From JAVVTR01 sp036653535 (GTDB lineage: Bacteria > Bacteroidota > Bacteroidia > Bacteroidales > P3), in contig JAVVTR010000005.1 of the NCBI GenBank assembly GCA_036653535.1, positions 1 through 64,000 on the forward strand: 64,000 nt of DNA, given 5' to 3'. The position numbers were made by a program, and so were the translations under genes. Below the pieces are notes generated by a model. It worked only from the letters and a program-made list of their open reading frames with translations. It did no database searches and was not told the origin of the DNA. Positions 8,064 through 16,722 of the stretch are shown piece after piece. Position 1 is the stretch's first letter, and each line of letters opens with the position of its first letter.

Positions 8064-10202
8064 ATGAGAGTTTACAAAACCAACGAAATTCGTAATATCG
8101 CCCTGCTTGGAGGGGCAAAATCGGGAAAAACCTCCTTAGCAGAAGCTATGGCCTTTGAAGGAAAGGTTATTTCCCGTATCGGAACGATAGAAGATAAAAA
8201 TACCTTATCGGATTATCGAGAAATAGAAATGGAAAAAGGAAATTCCGTAACCTCCAGTCTTCTCTATGCGGAAATAAATAATCGAAAAATAAATATCATT
8301 GATACTCCGGGAATTCCCGACTTCATTGGAGAACCCATAAATTCGCTAAACGTAGTGGAAGCCGCTCTTATTTTGGTCAATGCCACCTCTGGTATAGAAG
8401 TTGGAACCGAAATTATTTGGCGTAAAGCAGCAAAGCTACAAACACCTATACTTTTTGTAATAAACCAATTAGATCACGAAAAGGCAAATTTTGAAGAAAG
8501 TATTCGTCAACTAAAAGAAAGTTTTGGCGAAAAAGTAACTATTGTGCAATATCCTATTCAAGTTGGAAACGATTTTGATGCTGTCATAGATTTGGTTCTA
8601 CAAAAAATGATCAAATTTCACAAAAACGGGGAAGCTGCAGAAATTTCAGAAATACCGGAAAGTGAAAAAAAACGGGCAGACGAACTTTATAAATTATTAG
8701 TCGAAGCTTCTGCACAAGGAGCCGATGATTTAATGGAAAAATATTTTGAAACCAACGATCTTACTATAGAAGAGATGCGTAGAGGTATTAAATTAGGCTT
8801 AGAAAATCGTAGCGTTTTTCCTGTTATGTGCATTTCTGCAAAGAAAAATATGGGCGTTGCACGATTATTAGAATTTATTGGAAATAATGTCGTTGCACCT
8901 AATGAAGGGAAGGGTTTATCCACCACAAAAGATGAAATAATTCTTTGTGATGCACTACAAGCATTTTCTGCTTTTGTTTACAAAACTGCCAAAGAGCCCC
9001 ATCTTGGAGATGTTGCATTCCTTAAAATTATGGGAGGCACGTTAAAGGAGGGTCAAGATATTATAAATACCAGCACAGGCAATAAAGAAAGAATATCCCA
9101 AATAATGGTTTCGGCGGGAAAAAATCGAATTAAAATAGAAGAAGCTATAGCTGGAGACCTTATCATTGCTATCAAGTTAAAAGAGGTAAAAACAAATCAA
9201 ACCATTGCGGCTTTAAACAACGTCAATATTGTATTTAAACCTATAAAGTATCCAGAACCTATCTTTACAACGGCTATTAAGGCCTTAAATGTCACAGAGG
9301 ATGAAAAATTAGGTACCGCTTTAAACGAGATACATCAAAGCGATCCTACTCTTATAGTGGAATATTCTAAAGAATTAAAACAGCTGCTCATTAAAGGGCA
9401 AGGGGAATATCATATTAATACCATAAAATGGATTCTCGACCACCTATACAAAATTGCTACCGAATATATAGTTCCAAAAATTCCTTATAGGGAAACCATT
9501 ACCAAATCGGCAGAAGCCACATATAAGCACAAAAAGCAGTCAGGAGGAGCCGGTCAATTTGCAGAAGTATATCTTTATATTGAACCTTTTGTGGAGGGTA
9601 TGAGTAAACAGACCAAATATCCTATTCGTAGTTCAGAGACTATTCTTCTACCTTGGGGGGGAAAACTAATTTTCAATAATTGTATCGTGGGTGGTGCTAT
9701 TGACACCCGTTTTATGCCCGCCATACTCAAAGGCATTATGGAGAAAATGGAAGAAGGACCTTTGACTGGTTCTTACGCTCGCGATATTGTTGTTAATGTT
9801 TTTGACGGAAAAATGCACCCGGTAGATTCGAATGAAATGGCCTTCAAGTTAGCAGGACGTGCTGCTTTCAAAGATGCTTTTAAACATGCTTCTCCAAAGA
9901 TTTTGGAACCCATTTACGATGTAGACGTAAATGTACCCTCCGAAAGAATGGGAGATGTAATGACGGATTTACAAAGTCGCCGTGCCATGGTTATGGGTAT
10001 GGAAAGCGATGGAAGTTATCAAACAATTTTAGCCAAAGTTCCTTTAGCTGAAATGAACAAATATGCCACTACGCTAAGTTCCTTAACTTCCGGACGTGCT
10101 GCTTACGGAATGAAGTTCTTTGAATATTCGCCGGTTCCTTTAGATATTCAAACGGAACTTCTTAAAATTTATGAACAATCTTCGAAAAATGAGGATGAAT
10201 AA
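8064..10202 (+). CDS. EF-G2-type translation elongation factor G paralog
   Basis: A 712-residue protein with full EF-G architecture: G domain (1-275), domain II, III, IV and V. The P-loop GGAKSGKT (16-23) is intact. The switch II motif reads DTPGIPDF (80-87), so the catalytic His of DTPGHVDF is Ile84, and the G4 motif is NQLD (134-137) rather than NKxD. The switch I region (EMEKGNSVTSS) also departs from the canonical ERGITI. This is expected of an EF-G2-type paralog, not the housekeeping EF-G. In Bacteroides thetaiotaomicron an EF-G2 is known as a translocation factor that lacks GTPase activity and matters in starvation; equivalence here is inference. It is monocistronic with a strong terminator. 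Confidence 0.85.
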   Translation: MRVYKTNEIRNIALLGGAKSGKTSLAEAMAFEGKVISRIGTIEDKNTLSDYREIEMEKGNSVTSSLLYAEINNRKINIIDTPGIPDFIGEPINSLNVVEAALILVNATSGIEVGTEIIWRKAAKLQTPILFVINQLDHEKANFEESIRQLKESFGEKVTIVQYPIQVGNDFDAVIDLVLQKMIKFHKNGEAAEISEIPESEKKRADELYKLLVEASAQGADDLMEKYFETNDLTIEEMRRGIKLGLENRSVFPVMCISAKKNMGVARLLEFIGNNVVAPNEGKGLSTTKDEIILCDALQAFSAFVYKTAKEPHLGDVAFLKIMGGTLKEGQDIINTSTGNKERISQIMVSAGKNRIKIEEAIAGDLIIAIKLKEVKTNQTIAALNNVNIVFKPIKYPEPIFTTAIKALNVTEDEKLGTALNEIHQSDPTLIVEYSKELKQLLIKGQGEYHINTIKWILDHLYKIATEYIVPKIPYRETITKSAEATYKHKKQSGGAGQFAEVYLYIEPFVEGMSKQTKYPIRSSETILLPWGGKLIFNNCIVGGAIDTRFMPAILKGIMEKMEEGPLTGSYARDIVVNVFDGKMHPVDSNEMAFKLAGRAAFKDAFKHASPKILEPIYDVDVNVPSERMGDVMTDLQSRRAMVMGMESDGSYQTILAKVPLAEMNKYATTLSSLTSGRAAYGMKFFEYSPVPLDIQTELLKIYEQSSKNEDE

Positions 10203-10224
10203 ATTTTAAAGGATTCCTGTAAAA

Positions 10225-10262
10225 AAGAAGAGCATAGCTATAATTATGCTCTTCTTTCTTAT
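10225..10262 (+). terminator. Strong intrinsic terminator after the EF-G2 gene
   Basis: A perfect 13-bp stem (AAAGAAGAGCATA, 10225-10237, with its complement at 10246-10258) encloses an 8-nt loop; the 3' arm is T-rich. It begins 22 bp after the stop codon. The stem starts with A and ends with T runs, so it may also work leftward. Confidence 0.8.
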
Positions 10263-10516
10263 AATATATTATAGAACGACTTGAGAAAATTTTATAGACC
10301 AGCATTTTCAGAGAAAATATCTAAATAAGATTTATAAAAATATAAGCCCCCAAGCATTCGCATGTTTTTTACATTTTCCTTTCCCAAAAGTAATACTGAA
10401 ATTGATGATTAAAACCGCACAGTAAGTTTAATTCAAGGATTAAGTTGAAAAACAGTGTGCGGAGAATAGGCCTCTTAAATATCCTAATTTTAGGGGATAA
10501 AACTCAAAGAAGCGAA
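10263..10516. other. Spacer with a GC-rich hairpin, possible small RNA
   Basis: No open frame is supported between the EF-G2 terminator and the end of hemW. The stretch holds an unusual GC-rich inverted repeat, CCGCAC (10416-10421) pairing with GTGCGG (10458-10463). A second short stem (TTAAT/ATTAA, about 10428-10443) is nested inside it, and a small CCTAA/TTAGG hairpin follows near 10484-10495. It could be a small RNA, an extended 3' structure of the leftward hemW transcript, or nothing. Confidence 0.35.
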
Positions 10517-11650
10517 CTAAAAAAAGTTTAATGCAATTCCATCCACCTTTAATTGCGAAGTTCCCAAGGCTATATATGCATCGGTCGTTTCTGTTAAATG
10601 ACCACAAGCGATTTCTTTAGATACTTCTCTAAAAAAACTATCTTGAATGGAAGCCGAAAATTCCGAAATTTTATTTTTTCTGATTCCCCATTGTGTTCTT
10701 AAAGACAACATTATATATTCATGATACTTATCCATTTCACTTAGGGATTCTATCTTAAAATTATGGTCAGATAAAGGATCCTCTCGGTATAGATCTACAT
10801 CGGAGATATTCCACCTACGTTGATTTCCATTATAGGAATGAGCTCCAGCTCCTAATCCCAAATAAGGAATGTTTCGCCAATAATTAGTATTATGCAAAGA
10901 ATAGCGACCTAATTGTGCATAATTGGAAGTTTCATATCTTTCATAACCCCATTGATTAATTTTATCGGTAAGTATATCATATTGTCGAATAATATCTTCT
11001 TCTGCAGGGGAACACATCCTATGTTTCTCTATTTGCTTTGCCAATATAGTATTTGGTTCTACGGTAAGCGAATAAGCAGAAAAATGCGGTAATTGAAAGT
11101 CTCGAATTTTATCTAAATTTTTTTCCCATCTCAAATCTTCTAAATAGGGTAATCCATAAATAAGATCTCCGGAAACATTATCAAATCCTACTTTTAATGC
11201 CGATTTCAAAGCATCTAAAGCTTGTTTTCCCGTATGTCTACGATTCATTCTCTTTAAATCTTCATCAAAAAAAGACTGTATGCCTATACTTAATCTATTA
11301 ATAAGGGTGTATTTGCGAATATCCGATAGGAACTCTTTACCCAAGTAACCCGACAAATGTTCCGGATTTGCCTCTAAGGTAATTTCTTGTAATACCGATA
11401 AATCGAAATAAGATGCTAAGCCATCCAACAGCTTTACAAGCAAAGAAATAGGCAATATGGAAGGAGTCCCCCCCCCTATATAAAGAGTTCTCAATGGCTC
11501 TGTAATTTCCAATTTACGCATAGAGGCTTCCCGTAAAACTGCCTCCACGTATGCACCATAACTGCTCTGATTTTGTGCCGTAATGGAATAAAATGCACAA
11601 TAAGCACATTTTCTCTCACAAAAAGGGATATGTATATAAATTCCTGACAT
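10517..11650 (-). CDS. hemW: Radical SAM heme chaperone HemW
   Basis: A 377-residue radical SAM protein. MSGIYIHIPFC begins the family; C11-x3-C15-x2-C18 binds the [4Fe-4S] cluster, and the GGGTPS motif follows at about residue 58-63. The LGLGAGAHSYNG segment in the C-terminal half is typical of HemW. HemW was long annotated as oxygen-independent coproporphyrinogen oxidase, but it lacks the extra N-terminal HemN elements and delivers heme to target proteins. Its start lies 2 bp after the histidine kinase stop, so the two are co-transcribed. Confidence 0.9.
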   Translation of the reverse strand: MSGIYIHIPFCERKCAYCAFYSITAQNQSSYGAYVEAVLREASMRKLEITEPLRTLYIGGGTPSILPISLLVKLLDGLASYFDLSVLQEITLEANPEHLSGYLGKEFLSDIRKYTLINRLSIGIQSFFDEDLKRMNRRHTGKQALDALKSALKVGFDNVSGDLIYGLPYLEDLRWEKNLDKIRDFQLPHFSAYSLTVEPNTILAKQIEKHRMCSPAEEDIIRQYDILTDKINQWGYERYETSNYAQLGRYSLHNTNYWRNIPYLGLGAGAHSYNGNQRRWNISDVDLYREDPLSDHNFKIESLSEMDKYHEYIMLSLRTQWGIRKNKISEFSASIQDSFFREVSKEIACGHLTETTDAYIALGTSQLKVDGIALNFF

Positions 11651-11652
11651 AC

Positions 11653-13197
11653 TTACACTTCCTTATTCAAAATTATTCTAAAAGTAGTCCCTACTCCAGG
11701 AGTAGAACTTTTAACAAAAATTTTTCCTCCGTGATAATCCGAAACAATTCTTTTACATAAGGTTAAGCCTACTCCCCAACCACGAGTTTTAGTCGTAAAT
11801 CCAGGTTCGAAAATTTTATTTAATATATTTTTAGCCATCCCTTTCCCTGTATCTTGTATATCTATCGATACCGTACGATTACTATCTATTACCGTTATAT
11901 TAATTTCACCAGCCTGATCGCCAATAGCATTTAAAGCATTTTTATATATATTTTCTATTACCCACTCAAAAAGAGAAGCGTTCATTTGTACTAAAATAAC
12001 TTGATTTACATCTACATCTATACTATATTTTACTTTTTTAGATGAGCGCGCTTGCAAATAGGAAATAGATTTATAAATTAACGGAACTATATTTTCTGTT
12101 TTTAATTCTGGAACCGAACCTATTTTTGAAAACCGATTAGTAACTACCTGTATTCTATCTACATCCTTGCCCATTTCTTCCAAATCGGAAGGATTCATAG
12201 GTTCCCCCAATTTTAATTTGTAATATTCTAACCACGCCAACAAGGACGAAAGAGGAGTTCCAAGTTGATGAGCCGTTTCTTTAGACATCCCTACCCAAAC
12301 TTGATTTTGTTCCGTTCTACGGGCCAAATTAAAGAGAAAAATGATACCTATAATGATAATTAACAAGGAAAGGAATAAAGCTATCGGAAAATATTGCATG
12401 TTTTTAAGCAAAGTAGAGGATTCGTAAAAAATATAACTTTTGCCGGATCCGGACCCCAATGCCTCTATTCCTATAGGAGGATTTTCTAAAGCCATTTTAT
12501 CCAATTCTGCCTGAACGGCTCTGTTAGAATAAAACAAATTATCATCCACATTCCCATAATTAATAACATTAGTTCTCGTACTATCGGTAATAATAACAGG
12601 AACAGAAACAATATTATCTACAATTTCTAAATTAAAAGAGCGAGATAAATCGTTCAGTAATCGACGAAGATCTAAAAACAACTTAGATGGCTTATAATAA
12701 AATTGATATTCCGCCACTTCTGCATCCATAGTAATAGGCGGATAAACCGAATATTCCGCCATTAATTTTCCTCTTAAATACTTATTTTTTTTCAAATCTA
12801 TAGAGGGATCTGTAGTTTCTATAATTCGATTATTTTCATCTACAACCACAAAAGGAATAGTTTCATTCCCGGATATAATCTTTATAAAATAATCAAACTC
12901 TTCTGGACTGGTAGTAGAAGATAGTAAACGTTCGTAGGCATACGACCAAACCGTAGCATATTTTCTTTCTTCCACCTCTAATTTGGCAAAAAAAGTACGC
13001 ACATAATTCACCATTTCCGCCTGTCGCTGAACCGTTGTAGCCCAATTTTGTACTCTTAAACGCTCATCCTCCGCTATTTTAGAAATTAATATTCGAGAAT
13101 ACCACAAGGTAGTAGCTAATATAACCGCTGCCAATATAATAAATACAAAATTAATTCTGTTGCTACGTGCCTTTATGGCATTATGTCTGTCTTTCAT
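11653..13197 (-). CDS. Membrane sensor histidine kinase
   Basis: A 514-residue kinase. Transmembrane helices at about 17-34 and 271-290 enclose a periplasmic sensor domain of roughly 235 residues with no recognisable family. There is no obvious HAMP domain. The H-box SKETAHQLGTPLSS places phosphorylated His at 310. The ATPase domain shows N420 (ENIYKNALNAIG), DTGKGM (449-454) and GWGVGL (473-478). No response regulator lies next to it. It is co-transcribed with hemW and diverges from the TonB-dependent receptor gene, which makes envelope sensing a reasonable guess only. Confidence 0.9.
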   Translation of the reverse strand: MKDRHNAIKARSNRINFVFIILAAVILATTLWYSRILISKIAEDERLRVQNWATTVQRQAEMVNYVRTFFAKLEVEERKYATVWSYAYERLLSSTTSPEEFDYFIKIISGNETIPFVVVDENNRIIETTDPSIDLKKNKYLRGKLMAEYSVYPPITMDAEVAEYQFYYKPSKLFLDLRRLLNDLSRSFNLEIVDNIVSVPVIITDSTRTNVINYGNVDDNLFYSNRAVQAELDKMALENPPIGIEALGSGSGKSYIFYESSTLLKNMQYFPIALFLSLLIIIIGIIFLFNLARRTEQNQVWVGMSKETAHQLGTPLSSLLAWLEYYKLKLGEPMNPSDLEEMGKDVDRIQVVTNRFSKIGSVPELKTENIVPLIYKSISYLQARSSKKVKYSIDVDVNQVILVQMNASLFEWVIENIYKNALNAIGDQAGEINITVIDSNRTVSIDIQDTGKGMAKNILNKIFEPGFTTKTRGWGVGLTLCKRIVSDYHGGKIFVKSSTPGVGTTFRIILNKEV

Positions 13198-13329
13198 AGA
13201 AAACTTCTATCTTACATCTATTTCAAAGTGGTCAAAAATAAGTAAAATTTAGGGAACTAAAAAAATAAAAGTCAAATCTTCCAAAATAAAATCTTAATAA
13301 AAAAAACAAAATAAGTTCTGCTTTTTTTT

Positions 13330-13337
13330 TATCTTTG
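13330..13337 (+). promoter_or_regulatory. Candidate -7 box of the TonB-dependent receptor gene
   Basis: TATCTTTG matches the Bacteroidota -7 element. No clear TTTG is found 19-21 nt upstream, where the sequence is A-rich. It would give a leader of about 90 nt. Confidence 0.4.
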
Positions 13338-13435
13338 TACCCCATTCTTTGCTCTATTAAACCATCTAAAAAACGGCTAAAATAAACATTGTTAAGGCTA
13401 ATGTCTCTGGGAAAACAAGAAATACACCGTATTAA

Positions 13436-16081
13436 ATGTCTTATCATTTTAATAGAAATAAGGGCAATAAAACCAAAACAATGACCAAGCCAATTGCTTT
13501 CCCCCTTTCTAAAAATATTCTTTGTTTTATAGCCGTTTTTTTCTTTATTTTTCCACCTTTTCTATCTTATGGATACTCCACTGTATTTTCCACCTCCAAG
13601 AATTCTAAAGTCTTAATTTCTTCCTCGCCAGCGAATATTACTTCTATTGGCAAAATTAACGGAAAGGTAATAGAAAACGGAACGACCACCCCCTTAGAAT
13701 TTGTGAACGTAATTGTATTAAATGCCTCTGATAATCAAATGGTAGGAGGAGGAATTTCCGATATTAAAGGAAATTTTACTATAAGCAATATCCCTTTAAA
13801 CAAAGCTATCTATGTAAAAATTAGCTACATAGGATATCTTGAACATAAAACTGAAATTTTCACTCTTTCACCCTCTGCAAACGTCAAAAATTTTGGCACT
13901 ATTCGTTTGGATCTCTCTGCACACAGTCTAAGCGCTGTGGAAATTAAGGGTCAAAAAAGAATGATAGAATATTCCTTAGATAAAAAAGTGGTTAATGTAG
14001 ACCAATCCTTAGTGAGCGATGGGGGAACCGCCGTAGATATCTTGCAAAATGTACCTTCCGTTTCGGTAGATGATGAAGGAAAAATATCCATGAAAGGAAG
14101 CGAAAACGTAACCATTCTCATTGATGGTCGCCCTGCCGTTCTTTCCGGAGTAGGCTTAGATCAAATTGCAGCCAATAGTATTGAAAGTATAGAAATTATA
14201 TCCAATCCATCTTCTAAATATAATCCGGAAGGGACATCTGGAATCTTAAATATAAAAACAAAAAAACGAAGCAATACCGATTTAAACGGCATTGTTAGCC
14301 TATCCGCTTCTTCCTCCAATAGATACAATGCGTCCACCAATTTAAGTTTCGGTCTCGGAAAAGTAAGCCTATTTACCTCTTTAGATCTTAATTATCAGGA
14401 AAGAATTTCCAATCAAAGCACTTCCACCCACAGCTATAGAAGCAACAGCCTTTATCCAGAAGATAATGTAGAATGGGAAGTAGGCCAAAGCAAAAACAAA
14501 AGAATGTCTTATGGGGGGCAATTTCAATTGGGAGCAGACTGGAAAATTAATCCCAAAAATGCACTAACTGCCAGTGTGAAAATTGGAGGATGGGGAAATA
14601 ATTCCAACAATCAATCACCCTATACCCTTACCGTATCCTATTTAGATCCCAATCGTCCAAACGCCTATATTCCAGACACACAAGATGCTTCCTTAGCTTA
14701 TCACTGGTTGGAAACCCTAAGTAATTCTTCCAATCGTCGTTCTTCTTTCCGACAAATAAACGCCTCTCTCTTTTATCGCCACGAATTTAAAAATCCCAAA
14801 GAAGAGCTAAGCGTGAATGCAACTTTAGATTACAGTCACCCATTTAGTAATACTACAACCATTCGCACCATAGATAATTATTTTTCCGATTACACCTATA
14901 ATACTCAAAGCAGCCATAGCAATAGCACTGGCTATGATTTCGATGGACAAATTAATTATGTCCATCCTTTCAATGAAAAAATGAAATTGGAAGTAGGGTA
15001 TCAAGCCAAAGTAAGAAATAATAATAGCCAAGACCAACAAAATTTAAGAATTTACGAACTTCAAGATACTGCTATACATTTCAATTATACCGAACAAACC
15101 CATGGAATTTATGCCAATTTTATTGCTGAAATTAAAAAATTCAGTTTCCAAATAGGAGGGCGAATGGAATTTGCAAGCATGGATGCTATTACTGTTTCGG
15201 AAAAACAAGATACAAATTTTCATTATTTTTATCCCCGTTTTTATCCGGCCATCCACCTATCTTATAAAATTGGAAAAATACAAGAGATACAACTTAGCTA
15301 CACACGCCGAGTAAATCGCCCAAGAGCGTGGAATCTCAACCCTTTTATAGATTATAGTAATTATCCTTCTTCTATTTCTTTTGGCAATCCACAACTGAAG
15401 CCAGAGGATGTACACTCTGTGGAATTAAATTATTCCATTTTCCTTAAATCTGCCTCTATTTATGCTACCGTCTACTATCGCCGAATTAATGATGTTATTC
15501 GACGATATACTTTTCAGAGTGAAGATGGTATTAGAAACCAGACCTCTTTAAATTATACCAGCGGAACCAATTATGGCATTGATCTTTCTTGGGAACAACA
15601 AATATTCAAATGGTGGAGGTTCAGCCTAAGCGGAAGTCTATACCAAAATATTACCAAAGGTGGCCAAGCAGATGCTTCCCTAAACACAGAAAGCCTTAGT
15701 TATAACTTACGCTTTAATACTACCTTTAACCTTCCTCTTTCCTTTATTATACAATTTTCCTGCAATTATCGTGGCCCTAATTACTGGGGACAAACCCGTA
15801 TGTCGCCTAATATAGCCGCTGAATTAGCCGTGAGAAAAAGTTTCTTCAAAAATCGTTTTAATGTAGGTCTTAGGGTAAGTGACCTTTTTCACACACAACA
15901 ATTTAATCGTACTACCGTTGGTAATGGATTTGAAACAATAAACAAGCGTAAACCCTACCGCTCCACCGCCGTTTTTCTTACTCTTTCCTACAAAATTAAT
16001 CAAGGTTTCAAAAAAACGAAAACAGGAGTAAGAAATTCAAATTCAACTAATGAAAGTGATAGTAACATGGAGGAAATGTAA
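13436..16081 (+). CDS. TonB-dependent outer-membrane receptor, CarboxypepD-like N-terminal domain
   Basis: An 881-residue outer-membrane protein. A hydrophobic signal segment lies at about residues 24-42; an alternative ATG at 13481 would give a more usual signal peptide starting MTKPIAF. Next comes a CarboxypepD-regulatory-like beta-sandwich (about 72-145), then a plug domain with DGGTAVDILQNVPSV and the GSENVTILIDGRPA motif (about 195-235). A long beta-barrel rich in aromatic and Asn/Ser residues follows (OMP_b-brl_3-like). No SusD-like partner is encoded, so this is not a classic SusC/D pair. The substrate cannot be read. An FAH-family gene follows 2 bp later. Confidence 0.88.
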   Translation: MSYHFNRNKGNKTKTMTKPIAFPLSKNILCFIAVFFFIFPPFLSYGYSTVFSTSKNSKVLISSSPANITSIGKINGKVIENGTTTPLEFVNVIVLNASDNQMVGGGISDIKGNFTISNIPLNKAIYVKISYIGYLEHKTEIFTLSPSANVKNFGTIRLDLSAHSLSAVEIKGQKRMIEYSLDKKVVNVDQSLVSDGGTAVDILQNVPSVSVDDEGKISMKGSENVTILIDGRPAVLSGVGLDQIAANSIESIEIISNPSSKYNPEGTSGILNIKTKKRSNTDLNGIVSLSASSSNRYNASTNLSFGLGKVSLFTSLDLNYQERISNQSTSTHSYRSNSLYPEDNVEWEVGQSKNKRMSYGGQFQLGADWKINPKNALTASVKIGGWGNNSNNQSPYTLTVSYLDPNRPNAYIPDTQDASLAYHWLETLSNSSNRRSSFRQINASLFYRHEFKNPKEELSVNATLDYSHPFSNTTTIRTIDNYFSDYTYNTQSSHSNSTGYDFDGQINYVHPFNEKMKLEVGYQAKVRNNNSQDQQNLRIYELQDTAIHFNYTEQTHGIYANFIAEIKKFSFQIGGRMEFASMDAITVSEKQDTNFHYFYPRFYPAIHLSYKIGKIQEIQLSYTRRVNRPRAWNLNPFIDYSNYPSSISFGNPQLKPEDVHSVELNYSIFLKSASIYATVYYRRINDVIRRYTFQSEDGIRNQTSLNYTSGTNYGIDLSWEQQIFKWWRFSLSGSLYQNITKGGQADASLNTESLSYNLRFNTTFNLPLSFIIQFSCNYRGPNYWGQTRMSPNIAAELAVRKSFFKNRFNVGLRVSDLFHTQQFNRTTVGNGFETINKRKPYRSTAVFLTLSYKINQGFKKTKTGVRNSNSTNESDSNMEEM

Positions 16082-16083
16082 TT

Positions 16084-16695
16084 ATGAAAATTATCTGTAT
16101 AGGAAGAAACTATTCCGAACACATTCAAGAACTACATAGTACCATCCCAAAGGATCCTGTATTTTTTTGCAAGCCCGATACTGCCTTACTTTTACACAAC
16201 CGACCTTTTTATCTTCCGGATTTTTCTAAAGAAATTCACTACGAAACAGAACTAATAATAAAAATTGATCGCGTTGGGAAAAATATAGAGCCAAAATTTG
16301 CGTCTTCTTATTACAATTCTATCGGTTTGGGCTTCGATTTTACCGCTCGTGATATACAAAGAAAATGTACTAAAGACGGTCTTCCATGGGAAATTTGCAA
16401 GGGCTTTGACCACTCTGCTGCCATAGGTGAATTTGTTCCTAAAACCGAATTTACAGATGTAAACCACCTTGCCTTTCATCTTCTAAAAAACGGGGAATTA
16501 GTACAAAAAGGCAATTCTGAAGATATGTTATTTAATATAGATGAATTAATTAGTTACGTTTCTCGTTTTATGACTCTACAAATGGGCGATATTCTATTTA
16601 CAGGAACTCCTACAGGGGTAGGCCCTTTAAAAATTGGCGACCATTTAGAAGCATTTTTGGAAAATTCATCCTTACTAAAATGCGAAATAAAATAA
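16084..16695 (+). CDS. Fumarylacetoacetate hydrolase-family protein (FAHD1-like)
   Basis: A 203-residue, single-domain FAH-fold enzyme. It starts MKIICIGRNYSEH, and shows FFCKPDTALL, the metal-binding HYETELIIKI (about 55-64) and GFDFTARDIQ (about 79-88) motifs, then FTGTPTGVGPL near the C-terminus. Small members act as acylpyruvase or oxaloacetate decarboxylase. The specific substrate here is not readable. It follows the receptor gene by 2 bp and is probably co-transcribed, but a functional link is not implied. Confidence 0.85.
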   Translation: MKIICIGRNYSEHIQELHSTIPKDPVFFCKPDTALLLHNRPFYLPDFSKEIHYETELIIKIDRVGKNIEPKFASSYYNSIGLGFDFTARDIQRKCTKDGLPWEICKGFDHSAAIGEFVPKTEFTDVNHLAFHLLKNGELVQKGNSEDMLFNIDELISYVSRFMTLQMGDILFTGTPTGVGPLKIGDHLEAFLENSSLLKCEIK

Positions 16696-16722
16696 AGAAG
16701 CGGATTAAGCTAATATAGCTTC
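16686..16722 (-). terminator. Probable terminator of pgk
   Basis: Read leftward, GAAGC (16718-16722) pairs with GCTTC (16697-16701) and is followed by a T-rich tail. An inner AAGCT/AGCTT hairpin competes. The stem overlaps the pgk stop region and the end of the convergent FAH gene. Confidence 0.4.

Noticed and set aside
10517..11650. Name 'coproporphyrinogen III oxidase HemN'
   Set aside because: The protein is short and has the HemW-type start (IHIPFCERKCAYC); true HemN has a longer N-terminus.
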